Origin: Antedon mediterranea
Lineage: Eukaryota; Echinodermata; Crinoidea; Comatulida; Antedonidae
Reading direction: 5' to 3'
DNA: 64,000 bases
Assembly: GCF_964355755.1 (NCBI RefSeq)
Contig: NC_092670.1
Coordinates: 34,647,795-34,711,794 of the forward strand
Shown here: one piece after another, positions 22,132 to 33,370 of the stretch
Layout: each line of letters starts with the position of its first letter
Position numbering within the stretch: position 1 is the first letter of the stretch
Position numbers and translations under genes: made by a program
The notes under the pieces: generated by a model
Database searches by the model: none
Seen by the model: only the letters and a program-made list of their open reading frames with translations
Told to the model about the DNA's origin: nothing

Positions 22132-24185
22132 AGCACAATACGCATCTAGACTGCGTGTACACAGCACTTACATAGATATGCACGCATATACATGTGTTGC
22201 ATGTGACATCTACAGCATGTGTGATGGCGTCAACGCACTACATATTTGGTTTTTATTGATATATGTATCTTTATTAATATCTTAAAGGGGTAATAATTAT
22301 TAATGTTAACTCAAAATTTCCCATTTTTTTTAATGCACCAATAATTTTCTATTTAAAGGATGATAATTTTATGAGTACAGGGTACTAGGGAGAGACCGTC
22401 CTATTATTTTTTATGGGTATTTTAATTACTATTTGCAATGTAGTATCGTATTTATTAATAGGGTGACAACTAAAATTTTTTTTCTTGGTGTTTGTGACCA
22501 AAACATTATTATATGGTAATCAACATCCTGGTTACATGATATACATGACTGCACAACGTTGCAATTAACTACAAAATGTCAGATAACAAACTGCGATAAA
22601 AAAAATGGCGATATCGTGTCACAGCAAATATTCCATGCAATATTTATATGTTGCCTGAGATAAATTAAAAGCTTTAGGAGTTATTAACAGAACTGTGTTC
22701 TGCTCGAAAAGGGCTTTAATAGTGATGCAGACAATATAAAAACATCCTTCTTTTGTTCGTTTGGGATTGCCTGTTAAATTACTAAATGTTACGGTTCGTG
22801 CATGTGATTGCTGTATGCATGTATTTGTTAGCTATTATGTAAGCACACAGTAATATAAAGTAAAATGTTAACAAGCTAAACATAAGCACACACTATCTTA
22901 CAATATACTGTATATATTTGCACCATTTCTATGCCAATGTATATATCAAGCCATTATATTGCCCACCAATAATTTTTTTATTTGCTAATTAACAACTTTT
23001 ATTGGTAAAGCAATATTGTATATTGCTTAAAATTATGTATTATTTATGTTGAATGTTTTTAATCTGTAACCTGCTTGTATGTTTGTAATTAAAAAACAAA
23101 GTTTAACAAAAAAATATTTTTAATTATGAGTAGAAATTTAAAGAAAGAAATTATTTTGGTAATGATGATAAAAGAGGAGATTTATAAAAAGAGACAATGT
23201 GAAACTTATTCTGTGCTCCAAAACCATACTATTAGAGGAGAAGCAGTTTACACACAACATACATAGTCTTGTTTTAGTTTATGTATACCATTTATTAGTA
23301 ATAATAACTCTAATCATTATTTCGTTCCTGCCCATATATGGGGTATATATAAATTTAAGAATAACTAACATACATAGGATTTCCAAGTTCAAATTTGATT
23401 TATTTTTTACCCATGGTTTATCAATTGATTGGTTATACACAATTAGACATGAAATTAGGCATAAACATCACAACCACATCTTACCCCCCCCCCCCCCTTT
23501 CTTATTTCAACCCTCCATAAAGTGGCCAGTTCTTTAATAAATGAAATAAAACTTGTTATTCCAGCTACAGCATTAACAGCTCCTCAGTCAGGTAAATGTT
23601 GAGCAATGACCTCAGCACATTGTTATTGACACTTGGTAGTCCCAGGGCTAGAACATGGTTTCCCCACCAAAAGCACAAATATTCTCCATGATCACATTTT
23701 ATATATTTTACTGTTATTTGTATAAAACTGTTCAGATAGCCTATTGTCTAAACATTAAATGAAACAATTTAACTTAATCTACACATATATTTACCTTTCC
23801 TTTACTATCTCACTATACATGTTAATATAAGTATTAAACACCACTGTAGTTTTAAGAGTCAATGATTTTAATAAAATTTATATCACTTTTAAACCACATT
23901 TATAATAATCTGGAATAAAAAAAAAGAATTTTCACTAATTTAAGAAGATCCAGAGATCTAAAAATAATAATATATACTTAGTGTGTTATATATATTTTTG
24001 GCGAAAAAAATAGGGTTTACAAAGAGAATTTAGCACAAACTGTAAATGATCGTATAAGTGCCAGGTTTCAGTGCATCACTTGTTTGGGTGATGTGCAGGC
24101 CATTTATAACCACAGTATATTGATCTATGAGGTCCAAGTAATGTTAGTGTAGAATTGTATGCGCATACATTGAACAAATTACTGT

Positions 24186-24371
24186 ATAAAGCTTGGTCCG
24201 CCCCTAGAACGTAACGCAAGGACGTAAACGCAACGCAAGCGTTTTAAACAATGACAAGTGAAGTTATAGACAGTTAGCAATCACAAGCGAATAAGCCATC
24301 GCTTGTGATTTGTCAATTCACTTGCGTTGCGTTACGTCCTTGCGTTGCGTCACTAGTGGGAACCACTTAAA
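24186..24371 (+). mobile_element. MITE family B copy 3
   Basis: Left TAAAGCTTGGTCCGCCCCTA with GACGTAAACGCAACGCAAGC; right arm TTGCGTTGCGTTACGTCCTT and AGTGGGAACCACTTAA. Same arms as the copies at 6021 and 17849. Confidence 0.8.
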
Positions 24372-25886
24372 GTATAGCCATGAAACACTTTATTAATTGA
24401 AAAGTACTACTTAGTGGTTGTCCCCTGAAATACAGCCAGCTATTGGCTGAGGTGCTTATTCGATCATTTTGGTATCCATATTTATGGCTTGTTTAATAAT
24501 ATGTGTATATTGAATAATAAACACAATTATATATTCCACATTTAATCACATCACACTTTGTATATAAGAACTCCAGATGCATGCATGTGATGCTTGTACA
24601 GTATTGTACTACTACTCCATTATAATACTCTATTATTATATTTTCTTGTTTGAACTTTAATTCCAATAGGTTGAGGACGCTTGTTGTTCTTCCATCTCAT
24701 CTTCAACGTCTTTTATACAGCGACAACCTCAACTCAACATCATCTGGATATTTTCCGTTTTTTGTATATTTTATTTCTGTACCATTTCTTATGTAATTTT
24801 CATGCAATGAAAGTGGATAAAGGTCAACCCACTAAATAACTAAGGTTATACCAGAGTATGTATGTTATATTTCACATTTGTGATAAATTATTTCTTTATT
24901 CTATGGTAAGTTAAGTTGAAATATGTAATTTAAATAAAATATGCACAAGATATTCCATATCGTTTTATATAAAAAATGCCCAATGCGCTGGAGTAATGTA
25001 TTTTACTGCAGTAGAACCCTCCTTTGGTACACCCCTATTAAGGGGACGCTCCTATTAAGGGGACATTTTTATGTGAAACGAACAAAGGGCAATAGATATA
25101 TATTTGCACTACAATCAACCCCTATTCAGGGGACACCCCTATTATATTAAGGAGATACTTGTTGGGCCCCAGACGTGATAGAGCTTCTACTCTAATAACT
25201 TTTCTAACAATATAAATTATTTCAAAAAGCAAGTCTGTTTACTGTTCATATTATGGGTACCCTTTTGGCCAAGTGTTGTCTTTTTGCCTTACTTATTTTC
25301 GTAAGTCCAATCAAAAAGAATTAGAACTTTGCAAAATATTGAATAAAAAAAGAAAATAACTCCATAAGCCTCAAATGAGACTTTATAAGCACAATCAATT
25401 ATAAAATAGTTCATCGCTGCTGCTGGATGAATATGAAATTTAAAAAAATATTATAATTGGGTGGTTTGAGGAAAACATAACATTAATTTTATATATAAAG
25501 TACTGATTTTTTTCACATTTCACCAAATAGTTTTAACAAACCAATTTTAACATGTGTCATAACAAATATTCATTTACTAAATATTTCTTCTAGAAATTTT
25601 TCTATTGTAATTGCCAAATTTTCAATATTGTAATTTTTTTAGAAAATAGTATTTTAAAAAGAAAGCACTTGTAATTAGTAAATTTGTAGAATAAGATAGT
25701 AAACAAAAAATTAGTAAATTTGTAACATTTTCTATGTTAAAATTATTTACTGTATTATGTAATTTGTTAAATATTTGTTTTAATATTAAAGAGGCTGGTA
25801 CTAATATAATAGAGTATTTATTCTTCAAAATCATGGAATAATTAATTTTTGTTGTTAAACATTGTAATTTAACGTTCAACATGCTT

Positions 25887-25924
25887 GAGCAAACCATAGA
25901 GATATTATATCTCTATGAGCAAAC
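25887..25924. repeat. Small palindrome with 8-bp direct flanks
   Basis: GAGCAAAC at 25887-25894 and 25917-25924 flank a 22-nt near-palindrome (ATAGAGATA / TATCTCTAT). Confidence 0.75.
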
Positions 25925-25964
25925 TAAACTAGGCGAACCTGCTTAGTTTCATTGTGCTGTGCAC

Positions 25965-26252
25965 AGAATATGAAAACCCTGGTTGTGCACTGAAGCATAA
26001 CCAATTCCCTGCTTGTGCACTGGAGCATAACAGATTCCCTGCTTGTGCACCGCCGAAGCAGACAAAAACCACCTGCTTGTGCACTGAAACATAAACAAAT
26101 CCCTGCTTGTGCACCGAAGCAGACAAAAACCACCTGCTTGTGCACTGAAGCATAAACAATTCTCAGCTTGTGTACTAGAGCATGGAAGATTCCCTGCTTG
26201 TGCACCGAAGCATAAAAGATTCCCTGCTTGTACACCACTGCATAAAAAACAA
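25965..26252 (-). repeat. 30-bp minisatellite, about 10 units
   Basis: CCCTGCTTGTGCACTGAAGC with ATAA...ATT spacers recurs about every 30 bp, one unit being short. A 119-codon frame through it (SVHKQGIF repeats) is repeat-made and has no relatives I recognise. Confidence 0.9.
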
Positions 26253-27029
26253 ACAACTTTTTATCTGTGTTTGAAAGCATCATGAAAAATTAAAGCGTAA
26301 TTGTGAATTAACTCAATCACGATGAACATATGCCTACTTTAGATTCTTTTTACAACAATAGTGTATTGTGTCTATGTGGCAGGGAAGTGGTTTTACTTGT
26401 GATCTGTAGTCATTCTTGTTTGCACTCACCCTTTATGTTAATGTTGGTTACATCCCTGCTGTAGTACAATAGATATGCAAGTAATTTTTATTTTGTCAAC
26501 AGAATTTCTTTTTGTAAACATAACTGTACTGTTTTCTAATAAATGCTTATACATGTTTATTATGAATTAGAATGTTTAATTTCATAATTATGGTAATTCA
26601 CATAGTAATTTATAACATGGGTTCAATGATGTAGCCAATCAGATGTGCCACATCTCCACTAACGCACTCTGACTTGTGCATTGTTTGTACAATATTGCAC
26701 TATTAAAACAATAATATACATTGATGACAACCTTTCTTTTTTTCAAACATTGTTTGACCAGGCTCTAGTTTACTCAATTAGCTTACTCAAATGTCGTCAT
26801 CCATACAACCTAAACACTAAATGAAATTCTTAACCAACTATAAAGACACTTAGAGAGCAAAAACCTCCGCCTAGGCATATGAAAATGATGTTCCCATAGA
26901 GCTATGTAACCAAATCGCAAGTTTGAAAGTATTTTTGGATGGCCTGGCCATATTTCCATCTCAACAAGATTTACTGTGATGTTAGCTACAAATTAATTCA
27001 ATTAAAAGCATGTTCTATGAATGGTATAA

Positions 27030-27203
27030 TCAGTATTCAGTGTGTTCAGTGGTCATAACCTGTTTCATGCCAACAGATAGCATGTCTCGACGTGGTGGTT
27101 TAATTGGCTTAATTGTGGCCAGCATCATTTTAGCATATGGGTTCTCGTGAAGTCCCGCTTTCCTGAGGGCCTCCTCCATACGTAAACGTGGGTCAGCTTG
27201 CAC
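27030..27203 (-). CDS. CCDC148: CCDC148 exon 10 (C-terminus, stop)
   Basis: Encodes DPRLRMEEALRKAGLHENPY, then KPIKPPRRDML and 17 more residues to TGA. The DPRLR...ALR.AGL and KPPR.DM blocks place it as the CCDC148 C-terminus. Confidence 0.94.
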   Translation of the reverse strand: MQADPRLRMEEALRKAGLHENPYAKMMLATIKPIKPPRRDMLSVGMKQVMTTEHTEY

Positions 27204-30200
27204 CTGTCAAAATTAAAAAAACAAAATTTATCTCACTTTATTTATTGATCAATACTATACTTTATTAATATTCATGAGGAAGAAAAATATGAATATTCAT
27301 TAGTTTCAATATCAATCTCTATACAGTAGGTAATCGTAGGCCTGTATAGAATTAATAATCAGAATTCAAGTAGAAGACACATCAACTTACAGTTTCTGAG
27401 GTGAAGCTAACCAGATCAAATAGTGGTTTCTGCATATTGATGTCTTCTTGTACGCCGATTCCTTTCTTCGCATTTGATGCCTAAAACAAGTAAGAACATT
27501 AACAATGTATGTGAATCATTCAGGCTCCAAAATCAGTTATTGCAATCCATAGCCCAAATTATTTATTTGAATACTAACCACTGTATCTTGCATCATTCTA
27601 ACTGGATCATAATCAACATGAACTTCGACCTGAAACAAAATAAGATTCAAAGGTCAATAGGAAATTGCATTTTTTGACTGCATTTGTGAGTACAATTTGT
27701 AATATTTGTTTGCGTTGTTACCTGTTGCCGTAAAGCATCCAATCGTTGTTCTCGTTTTAGATCTTCTTTTTTAAGTTCTCGTTCTTCCTCCTTCATCTTT
27801 TCTCTTTCAATTAAAAGCTGTTCACGGAACTCAACACTATAAAAAAGCAATTATTGTCTATTTTAATAATTTTCAAAAACTATAAAAACCCTTTTAACAT
27901 TCCTGTTATGTTGATTCTACAGCTGAAGACAATGATGATGGTAGTTATGATCTTGATAATGTTAATCTTAATGATTATCATTATGATTATCTTGATCCTA
28001 ATGTAAACTTGAGGTTAATTATCTAGATCAGTGCTAATCTAGATGATATTAAACATGTAGATATTGATGTTCTTATGATGATTTTATAGTCATCATAATT
28101 ATCATTATCTTGATGGTGACCTAAATGTAATTAAACTTGATGTTCTTGATCTAGATGACATTCTGCTAATCTAGATAATAATCATGCTTATATTGATAAT
28201 AATGTATAGTCATCATAATGGTCAAACTTAATAACGATTATGAATTGTTATTGATGAAGATAAGGTCAAAGTTCAAACCGTTGTTGATCGTGAATTGCCT
28301 GTTTTGCCATTTCCTCTTTAAGTTCAGCCAGTCTTTTCTCGTCAGCCTCTCTTTGTTGAGCTTGAGCTTTTTCTAATTTCACATGAAACTCATCGATCTT
28401 AATGTAAGTAGATACCAAAAATGACAAAGATGTATTATCCACCAAAAGTTCCCCTCTCACCTCAGTTTTGGGGGTTCCTCTTTCACTTCAGATTGGGGTG
28501 CCTCTCTCACCTCAGATCTGAGGTACTTCTCTCATATCAATTTTGGGGGTGCCCCACTCACTTCAGTTTGGAAGGTTCCCCTCTCACCAAAGTTTGCGAC
28601 GTGCCCTCTCACCTCTGTTTTGGGAAGCCTTTTTCACCTCAGCTTTTGGGGGTACATCTCTCTCTCTCAAGGGGGCTGTATACATCAGTTATTACAACCC
28701 TCAGTTACTTCACAATACTTACCTCTAGCTTTTTAGTAGCTCTTCTCTTCTTTTCTTTCTCTAGTTCTTTCATTTGTTTCCGATGTAATTTCTCTTGATT
28801 CCTGGCAAAGATCTCAGCCTCCAACTGCAAAGCTTCTTGCTTTTGCTCATGCCAAATTTTTAACTAAAATAAAATGTATACAGTAATATATTAGTCAGAC
28901 TGATTGATTCTCTGCTCAGCCCAGTTGGATATATGCCTAGAGTAGTAGCTTCTTAAAGGAATAAAGCTGGCTACCTTATCTTCAAGTTCTTGGCAAATTT
29001 GCTTCTGTTTCTGTCTGTTTATTGCCTTAATAAACTCTAACTCTTTTGCGAGACAGGCATCTGCAAACGTAGATGCTACGCGGTTGAACAACTCCTGCTT
29101 GTCTCTCGCCCAGCATTTAATCAACACTTTACGAGTCTCATTGTAAAAACGGTCACCGATAATCCATTCTTCATGGGTAACCTATATGCAAATTAAAAGA
29201 AAATACACTATGATTGTATGAAAGAAAATACACTATGATTGTATGAAAGAAAATTACAAAGCAAATAAGGAGTATTTATTTTAACCAAAATAAGAATTAA
29301 TTTTTTTGTAATATAGTAAGTCTATTTTTTATTGTTTATCAAAAATAAATCATTTGAAATTAGATCAATTTTTTATAGATTATTGTCATGTGTTTTGAAA
29401 AACTTACAAAATCAGCTCTAGTTTTATGTGGGAGTAGCCTTTTCAACATGTCTAAATAGAGCGTCCTTCGGTTCGGACATGTAGGTGGGTAGCGTTCAAC
29501 TGTTGATTGGAAAACAAGATGATCCTCTTCTTCCCATCCATCCATTGGATTTCTAATTTAAAAATATTTTACAAATTTTAAAAACCATAAAAGTATCATT
29601 AAAGATGTATTGTCCCCATGAAAAAATATTTTTAACAATTTTTTGTTGAATATGAAATTTTAATGTCACATAATATTTATTCACTTTGACCAAAAATTGG
29701 ACAAAAAAAATACCAAATTATTTACTTGAAAAAACTGTAATTTAAAGCAAAAAATAGTCAAATTGGCTGCCAGCTGATAAGTTTTTGGTTGAATTTAATA
29801 AATTATTTGGTCACTTAACCCAAAATATTATTTGTTGGAGTTTTTTTCTACAGAAAAAAATCCCAATCTTTGATTTTCATGTTTTTAAATCAAAATAAAG
29901 AAATGTACAATTTGTATTACCCTATAATATGTAAATGTTTAGAATCCAGATCCCTCAGCTTCATTTTGTAACATTCATCTAAAACCAAAAACTGTTCCAA
30001 AACTTGTGATTTCAAATCTCCATCTGGACATTCTAAAATGTATGCCTCGTCAGGAATTCCTTCAAGGACCATTTTACTAAAGGGCGACATAACATCTTGT
30101 AAATGTTTTAAGCCTTTTAGTTCAGACTCAATACACAGCTGTTCATACCTCAACTTATCAAGAATTTCAGTTTCTTGCGCTTTCACACTATCGATAACCG

Positions 30201-31274
30201 AACAGATATTTTTCTGTTGAAATACTAAATTCTCGCTTGGATTGTGTAAATCATCTTCGTTTTGTGACATCCACGATTGTAGATCCTCTCTTAATGTCCA
30301 AACGGGTTCAAGTGTTGCAGATTTGAATTGTTTTAAATCGTTCTTTAACTCTTCTATGTAATCTTCCACGTCAAACATGAACATTGTAATTATAGAGTTT
30401 TCTAACGTGCCATGGTCAATGAACAAATCACAGTCGTTACTCGTCCTTTTCCGTAACGATTCAAGTCGTGTGCACTCTTTTAACCATGCCGAACAATGCT
30501 GTTTTATTAGGTTGTTCTCACGATTAGCTTTTGAAAATGAGGATAGTTTTTGCATTTTCATTAACATTAGATTTCCTGATATCTTTTTGTCAAGTGTATA
30601 TGACTTTAATTTATCATAATCTACTCTAGCATATCGACTGCTTCCTAGACCTTCCTTCATTCGTACTACTAGTTTATCTAAAAAAAAAACATGAACAGTA
30701 TTACCCAAATTTATAGGACAACTTGAAATAATGAATACAAATAATACAAAGATGCCCATGGGTACTGTTCACCACCACTCAGGGGCGGTAGCATGTCACT
30801 GAGGCCGGACGATGGAGGTTTTGTTTTTAGCCTTTTTTTCGACATATTTGAATGTAAGCTCCAGGGCCCCTTGGTTTAGCCAATGAGCACTCATCAGGGC
30901 GGATTCAAGGAGTGGCCCTTGCTGAGTTAAGTGTGAATAAAAGCTTCTTATTTAAAACCTTCACAGTACACTTCCAGACATTTTGATACCCCATGTGTAT
31001 GGATGCGTACAATAGCAAAACAACTGCAACAAACAGTGAGAAAAATGTGTATACGTGCAGTAGCTAAAACTTGTAACATCAATGAACAATACAACAATGT
31101 ACTGTATATAAAAGGTATGAATGAAAATGATAACCCAGGCCAGGAATGGAAGTTCAACCAACATTTTTTTTTCACTTTGAACGATGTGTACAGACCTGTT
31201 TTATCATCTCTTGCAATTTCTTTTCTTCCAATTCTATGATTAGACAAGAAACTTCTCATATCACGACCTGTCAT
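27030..31274 (-). CDS. CCDC148: Coiled-coil domain-containing protein 148 (CCDC148), complete
   Basis: Ten exons join in frame to 625 residues; vertebrate CCDC148 is about 590. It is a coiled-coil protein found in ciliated animals, with no assigned enzymatic role. Recognisable blocks: an N-terminal MKEG...VDYDKLKSYT segment, two long helical regions, a WEEEDHLVFQ...RRTLYLDMLKRLLPHK segment at about 283-325, a Lys/Glu-rich coiled coil at about 397-525, and a very well conserved C-terminus with DPVRMMQDT, QKPLFDL, DPRLRMEEALRKAGL and KPPRRDML. The start is the ATG of the first exon, whose phase-1 end fits the next acceptor exactly. It is convergent with the integrin gene (4.9 kb apart) and divergent from the Cobl gene (9.5 kb). 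Two donors (GTTTGA at 28278, GTCTGT at 31195) are weak. TTTATT at 26556-26561 is a possible poly(A) signal on this strand. Confidence 0.92.
27391..27480 (-). CDS. CCDC148: CCDC148 exon 9
   Basis: Encodes ASNAKKGIGVQEDINMQKPL and FDLVSFTSET; QKPLF is conserved in the family. Phase 0 at both ends, donor GTAAGT. Confidence 0.92.
27579..27629 (-). CDS. CCDC148: CCDC148 exon 8 (51 nt)
   Basis: Encodes VEVHVDYDPVRMMQDTV; DPVRMM is a CCDC148 signature. Donor GTTAGT. Confidence 0.92.
27722..27836 (-). CDS. CCDC148: CCDC148 exon 7 (coiled coil)
   Basis: Encodes VEFREQLLIEREKMKEEERE through RLDALRQQ; the pattern is like the vertebrate block before DPVRMM. Donor GTAACA. Confidence 0.92.
27900..28250. 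repeat. Cryptically simple GAT/ATC-rich intron DNA
   Basis: Scrambled GATGATAATC-type words fill most of CCDC148 intron 6. No ordered period was found. Confidence 0.7.
28279..28397 (-). CDS. CCDC148: CCDC148 exon 6 (coiled coil)
   Basis: Encodes IDEFHVKLEKAQAQQREADE and ends HDQQ plus two bases. The donor is the weak CG/GTTTGA, but it is the only one that joins the next exon in frame. Confidence 0.85.
28445..28670. repeat. Degenerate 25-35 bp tandem repeat in CCDC148 intron 5
   Basis: CTCTCACCTCAGTTTTGGGG, CTTTCACTTCAGATTGGGG and similar units repeat about eight times with variable spacing; the open frame on the plus strand is a by-product. Confidence 0.75.
28723..28863 (-). CDS. CCDC148: CCDC148 exon 5 (coiled coil)
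   Basis: Encodes LKIWHEQKQEALQLEAEIFA and a Lys/Glu/Arg-rich helix ending KKRRATKKLE. Phase 0 at both ends, donor GTAAGT. Confidence 0.92.
28975..29181 (-). CDS. CCDC148: CCDC148 exon 4
   Basis: Encodes VTHEEWIIGDRFYNETRKV through KQKQICQELEDK, helical and charged; ends in phase 0 at AAG/GTAGCC. Confidence 0.92.
29408..29552 (-). CDS. CCDC148: CCDC148 exon 3
   Basis: Encodes NPMDGWEEEDHLVFQSTVER and RRTLYLDMLKRLLPHKTRAD, the most recognisable family block (WxxEDHxxF...RRTLYLDML...PHK). Donor GTAAGT. Confidence 0.94.
29598..29890. mobile_element. TIR element E, copy in CCDC148 intron 2
   Basis: TTAAAGATGTATTGTCCCC start and the internal TTTGACCAAAAATTGGAC and CTTGAAAAAACTGTAATTTA blocks; the right terminal repeat is lost. 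Confidence 0.75.
29921..30677 (-). CDS. CCDC148: CCDC148 exon 2 (757 nt)
   Basis: Largest exon, from a T-run acceptor to GG/GTAATA. Encodes the N-terminal helical region, with RYARVDYDKLKSYTLDKK and NNLIKQHCSAWLKE, and ends LDSKHLHIIG. The block order matches CCDC148. Confidence 0.92.
31196..31274 (-). CDS. CCDC148: CCDC148 exon 1 (start codon)
   Basis: ATG at 31272-31274; encodes MTGRDMRSFLSNHRIGRKEI then ARDDKT and ends in phase 1 at G/GTCTGT. Joining to the next exon gives DKLVVRMKEG without a frame break. The donor is non-consensus, so an alternative start at the MKEG methionine in exon 2 remains possible. Confidence 0.7.
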
Positions 31275-31419
31275 TTTGTTTTGTCATTTATTACCTGTGG
31301 TATAAAAGATTTAAGAAAATTAAAAATTAAATTACACAGACAGGCCGTGTTTTATGAGTTCCATCGTTTTAAATTAAACTGCACCATTTGTCCTCTTATT
31401 CGCAATCAACTTTAATAGT

Positions 31420-31780
31420 TAGGCGTAGGCCTTGCCTACAATACCTCTTGTTACTTCCAGACTAGGCCTAGGATAGCCTAGGCCTAGTTGAATACCAGCC
31501 TAGTAAGGGCTACAACAAGCAAGTAAGTGTAGGCCTCTAGGCCTAGCCTACTTATAAATATAGGCCTAGCCTAGGCCTAGTACTACTAGGCCTAGGCTAC
31601 TAGTAGTAGGTAAGCTAGGATATTAGCCCCCCTCTACTATCATAATCTGTCTAGTCTACCTTAGCCCTAGCTATATTTTAACTATTTTATTAATTGTTAA
31701 ATCCCTTTGCTTTACGTTACGCTACCTAGGAGCTAGGCTGAGATATTATTAGATATAGGCCTAGGCGTAGGCTAGGCGCC
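31420..31780. repeat. AGGCCTAG-rich block
   Basis: More than a dozen AGGCCTA/TAGGCCT words, many overlapping as self-complementary TAGGCCTA. The same words cluster at 46680-46740 and 50100-50250. Their role is unknown. Confidence 0.85.
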
Positions 31781-33297
31781 GTATTATAATATTATTATTT
31801 TATGTTTACAGTTGCCATTTTTTGTTGCCTACAAGGGTTAGTATGCAACGCCGTTGGTGCCTGATAATAATAATACGTTAACACAGCTCTCTCTCTCAAG
31901 AAACACCCATCATGTAAAAAAAACATGATGCTGCCCTCTATACCTGTGATCATTCAAGCATACAGTAAGTACACCTGATGAATGCTTAGAACAGAATGGG
32001 GACCGACATAATAAGCACCACATACCAAAAGAACTGAGTCAACATACATGAAAAGAGATCGATTCGTTGAATGCCACTGAACCCTTTTTTTTGTGACGTG
32101 TAGTAAGTATTCTTTTCAAATATAATTTCAATTATATATTTAACACAATTACATAATATGCGTTTTTTTTATGCCTCAATAGTCTTATTATTATAGCCTA
32201 GGCCTACTAAAAGGATTTTTTTCCTAACAAGCCGTTCCTCCCACCACCACAACAACAACGAGTCTTCATATAGTTAGTAAACACAGCAGACGACCAACCT
32301 GGTGGGGAAGGTTGAAATTTGTATGACCTTCCAAGCTAATATCAAACACAACTAGGTGCTCGTAATAGTTTAATATTACACAGAATTACAGACTGTTTTT
32401 GTTTATATTTTATAAATATTATTTAAAGACACCTTCCCTACAATTTGTGACGTTTTGTAAAAATAATATATATATATTACTTTAAAAACATTAAACCAGG
32501 TCATTCCTTGTCTTAAATGTACGTTTTATGGTAAATTATGATAAAAAGTGAGAAACAATGCACTACCTAGGTAGCTCGCGGTGACTGACCTCTCGTGGAC
32601 GGTCTTTAGTTTTGTAGGCCTAGCTGGTAAACATCGGTAACGTACGAACATCGTACGCTAGCTATACTGTATACCTAGCCTGACGTTGTATAGTTGCTGC
32701 ATTTATAAATTGTCTTTCTATTTTTGCCAGACTCCGTTGATACAAATTCCATTTGTTTTGGCCTCGCGATCGATCGATAAGTGGGTGAATTACAGAAGAA
32801 AAACAGAAATATCAATCCGCGCGCAATGCATTTTGGGATTTATAGCAGGCCGCTATAATTATTAGAATTGACTTATTTTTCACAATTTTAACCATTTAAA
32901 GATGAAAAAAGTTATCGCAATAGGACCATATAGTATTATTTTTAGATTAAATATAGTTTGTGATCTTAAAATAGATCTAAAAAACATAGGGAAGGTGTCT
33001 TTAACACCACAACATGATGAACCATCACAACTGACTAGTTACAATAATAATAAAAAATCAAATTATTATAATGAAATAAAATTGTAGATGAAGAATTCAA
33101 ATTACCGTATCCATACTTCTAAAAACTAAAGGTACAGTAATTATTGAGGGGCGCTTCCGTTTGCTAAAGGTACGGTAAAATTGCATTTATAAAACTCGTA
33201 CCTAAAAATAAAACTTGTTCCTAAATATTAAAACTCGTTCATAAATATTAAAAACCTAACCCTCTAAATATTCTTAAATTAAAACCTAAAAAAATGT

Positions 33298-33370
33298 CAA
33301 GTAGAGAATCGAACCTGCAACCCCTTAAGCCATAGCCTCATTAGAAGGCCCACGAAGCCACACAGCTGAA
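33298..33370 (-). repeat. tRNA-like SINE head, minus strand
   Basis: The complement reads GTGTGGCTTCGTGGGCCTTC and GGTTGCAGGTTCGATTCTC, box-A- and box-B-like at tRNA spacing. No cloverleaf was confirmed. Confidence 0.45.

Larger units (their letters stand above)
22132..27029. other. Integrin 3' UTR and convergent intergenic region
   Basis: No coding exon seen. Candidate poly(A) signals for the integrin are AATAAA at 23536-23541 and 23545-23550. The stretch holds a poly(C) run (about 23484), MITE B copy 3, a CCCCTATTAAGGGGAC repeat region (25024-25150), the 30-bp minisatellite at 25965, and AT-rich unique DNA. The CCDC148 3' UTR must end inside it. Confidence 0.6.

Noticed and set aside
25924-26283. 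119-codon frame with SVHKQGIF repeats, minus strand
   Set aside because: Produced by a 30-bp tandem repeat; frames of this kind are open on several phases and match no family.
28421-28798. 125-codon frame, plus strand
   Set aside because: Lies over a degenerate tandem repeat in CCDC148 intron 5 and the antisense of exon 5.
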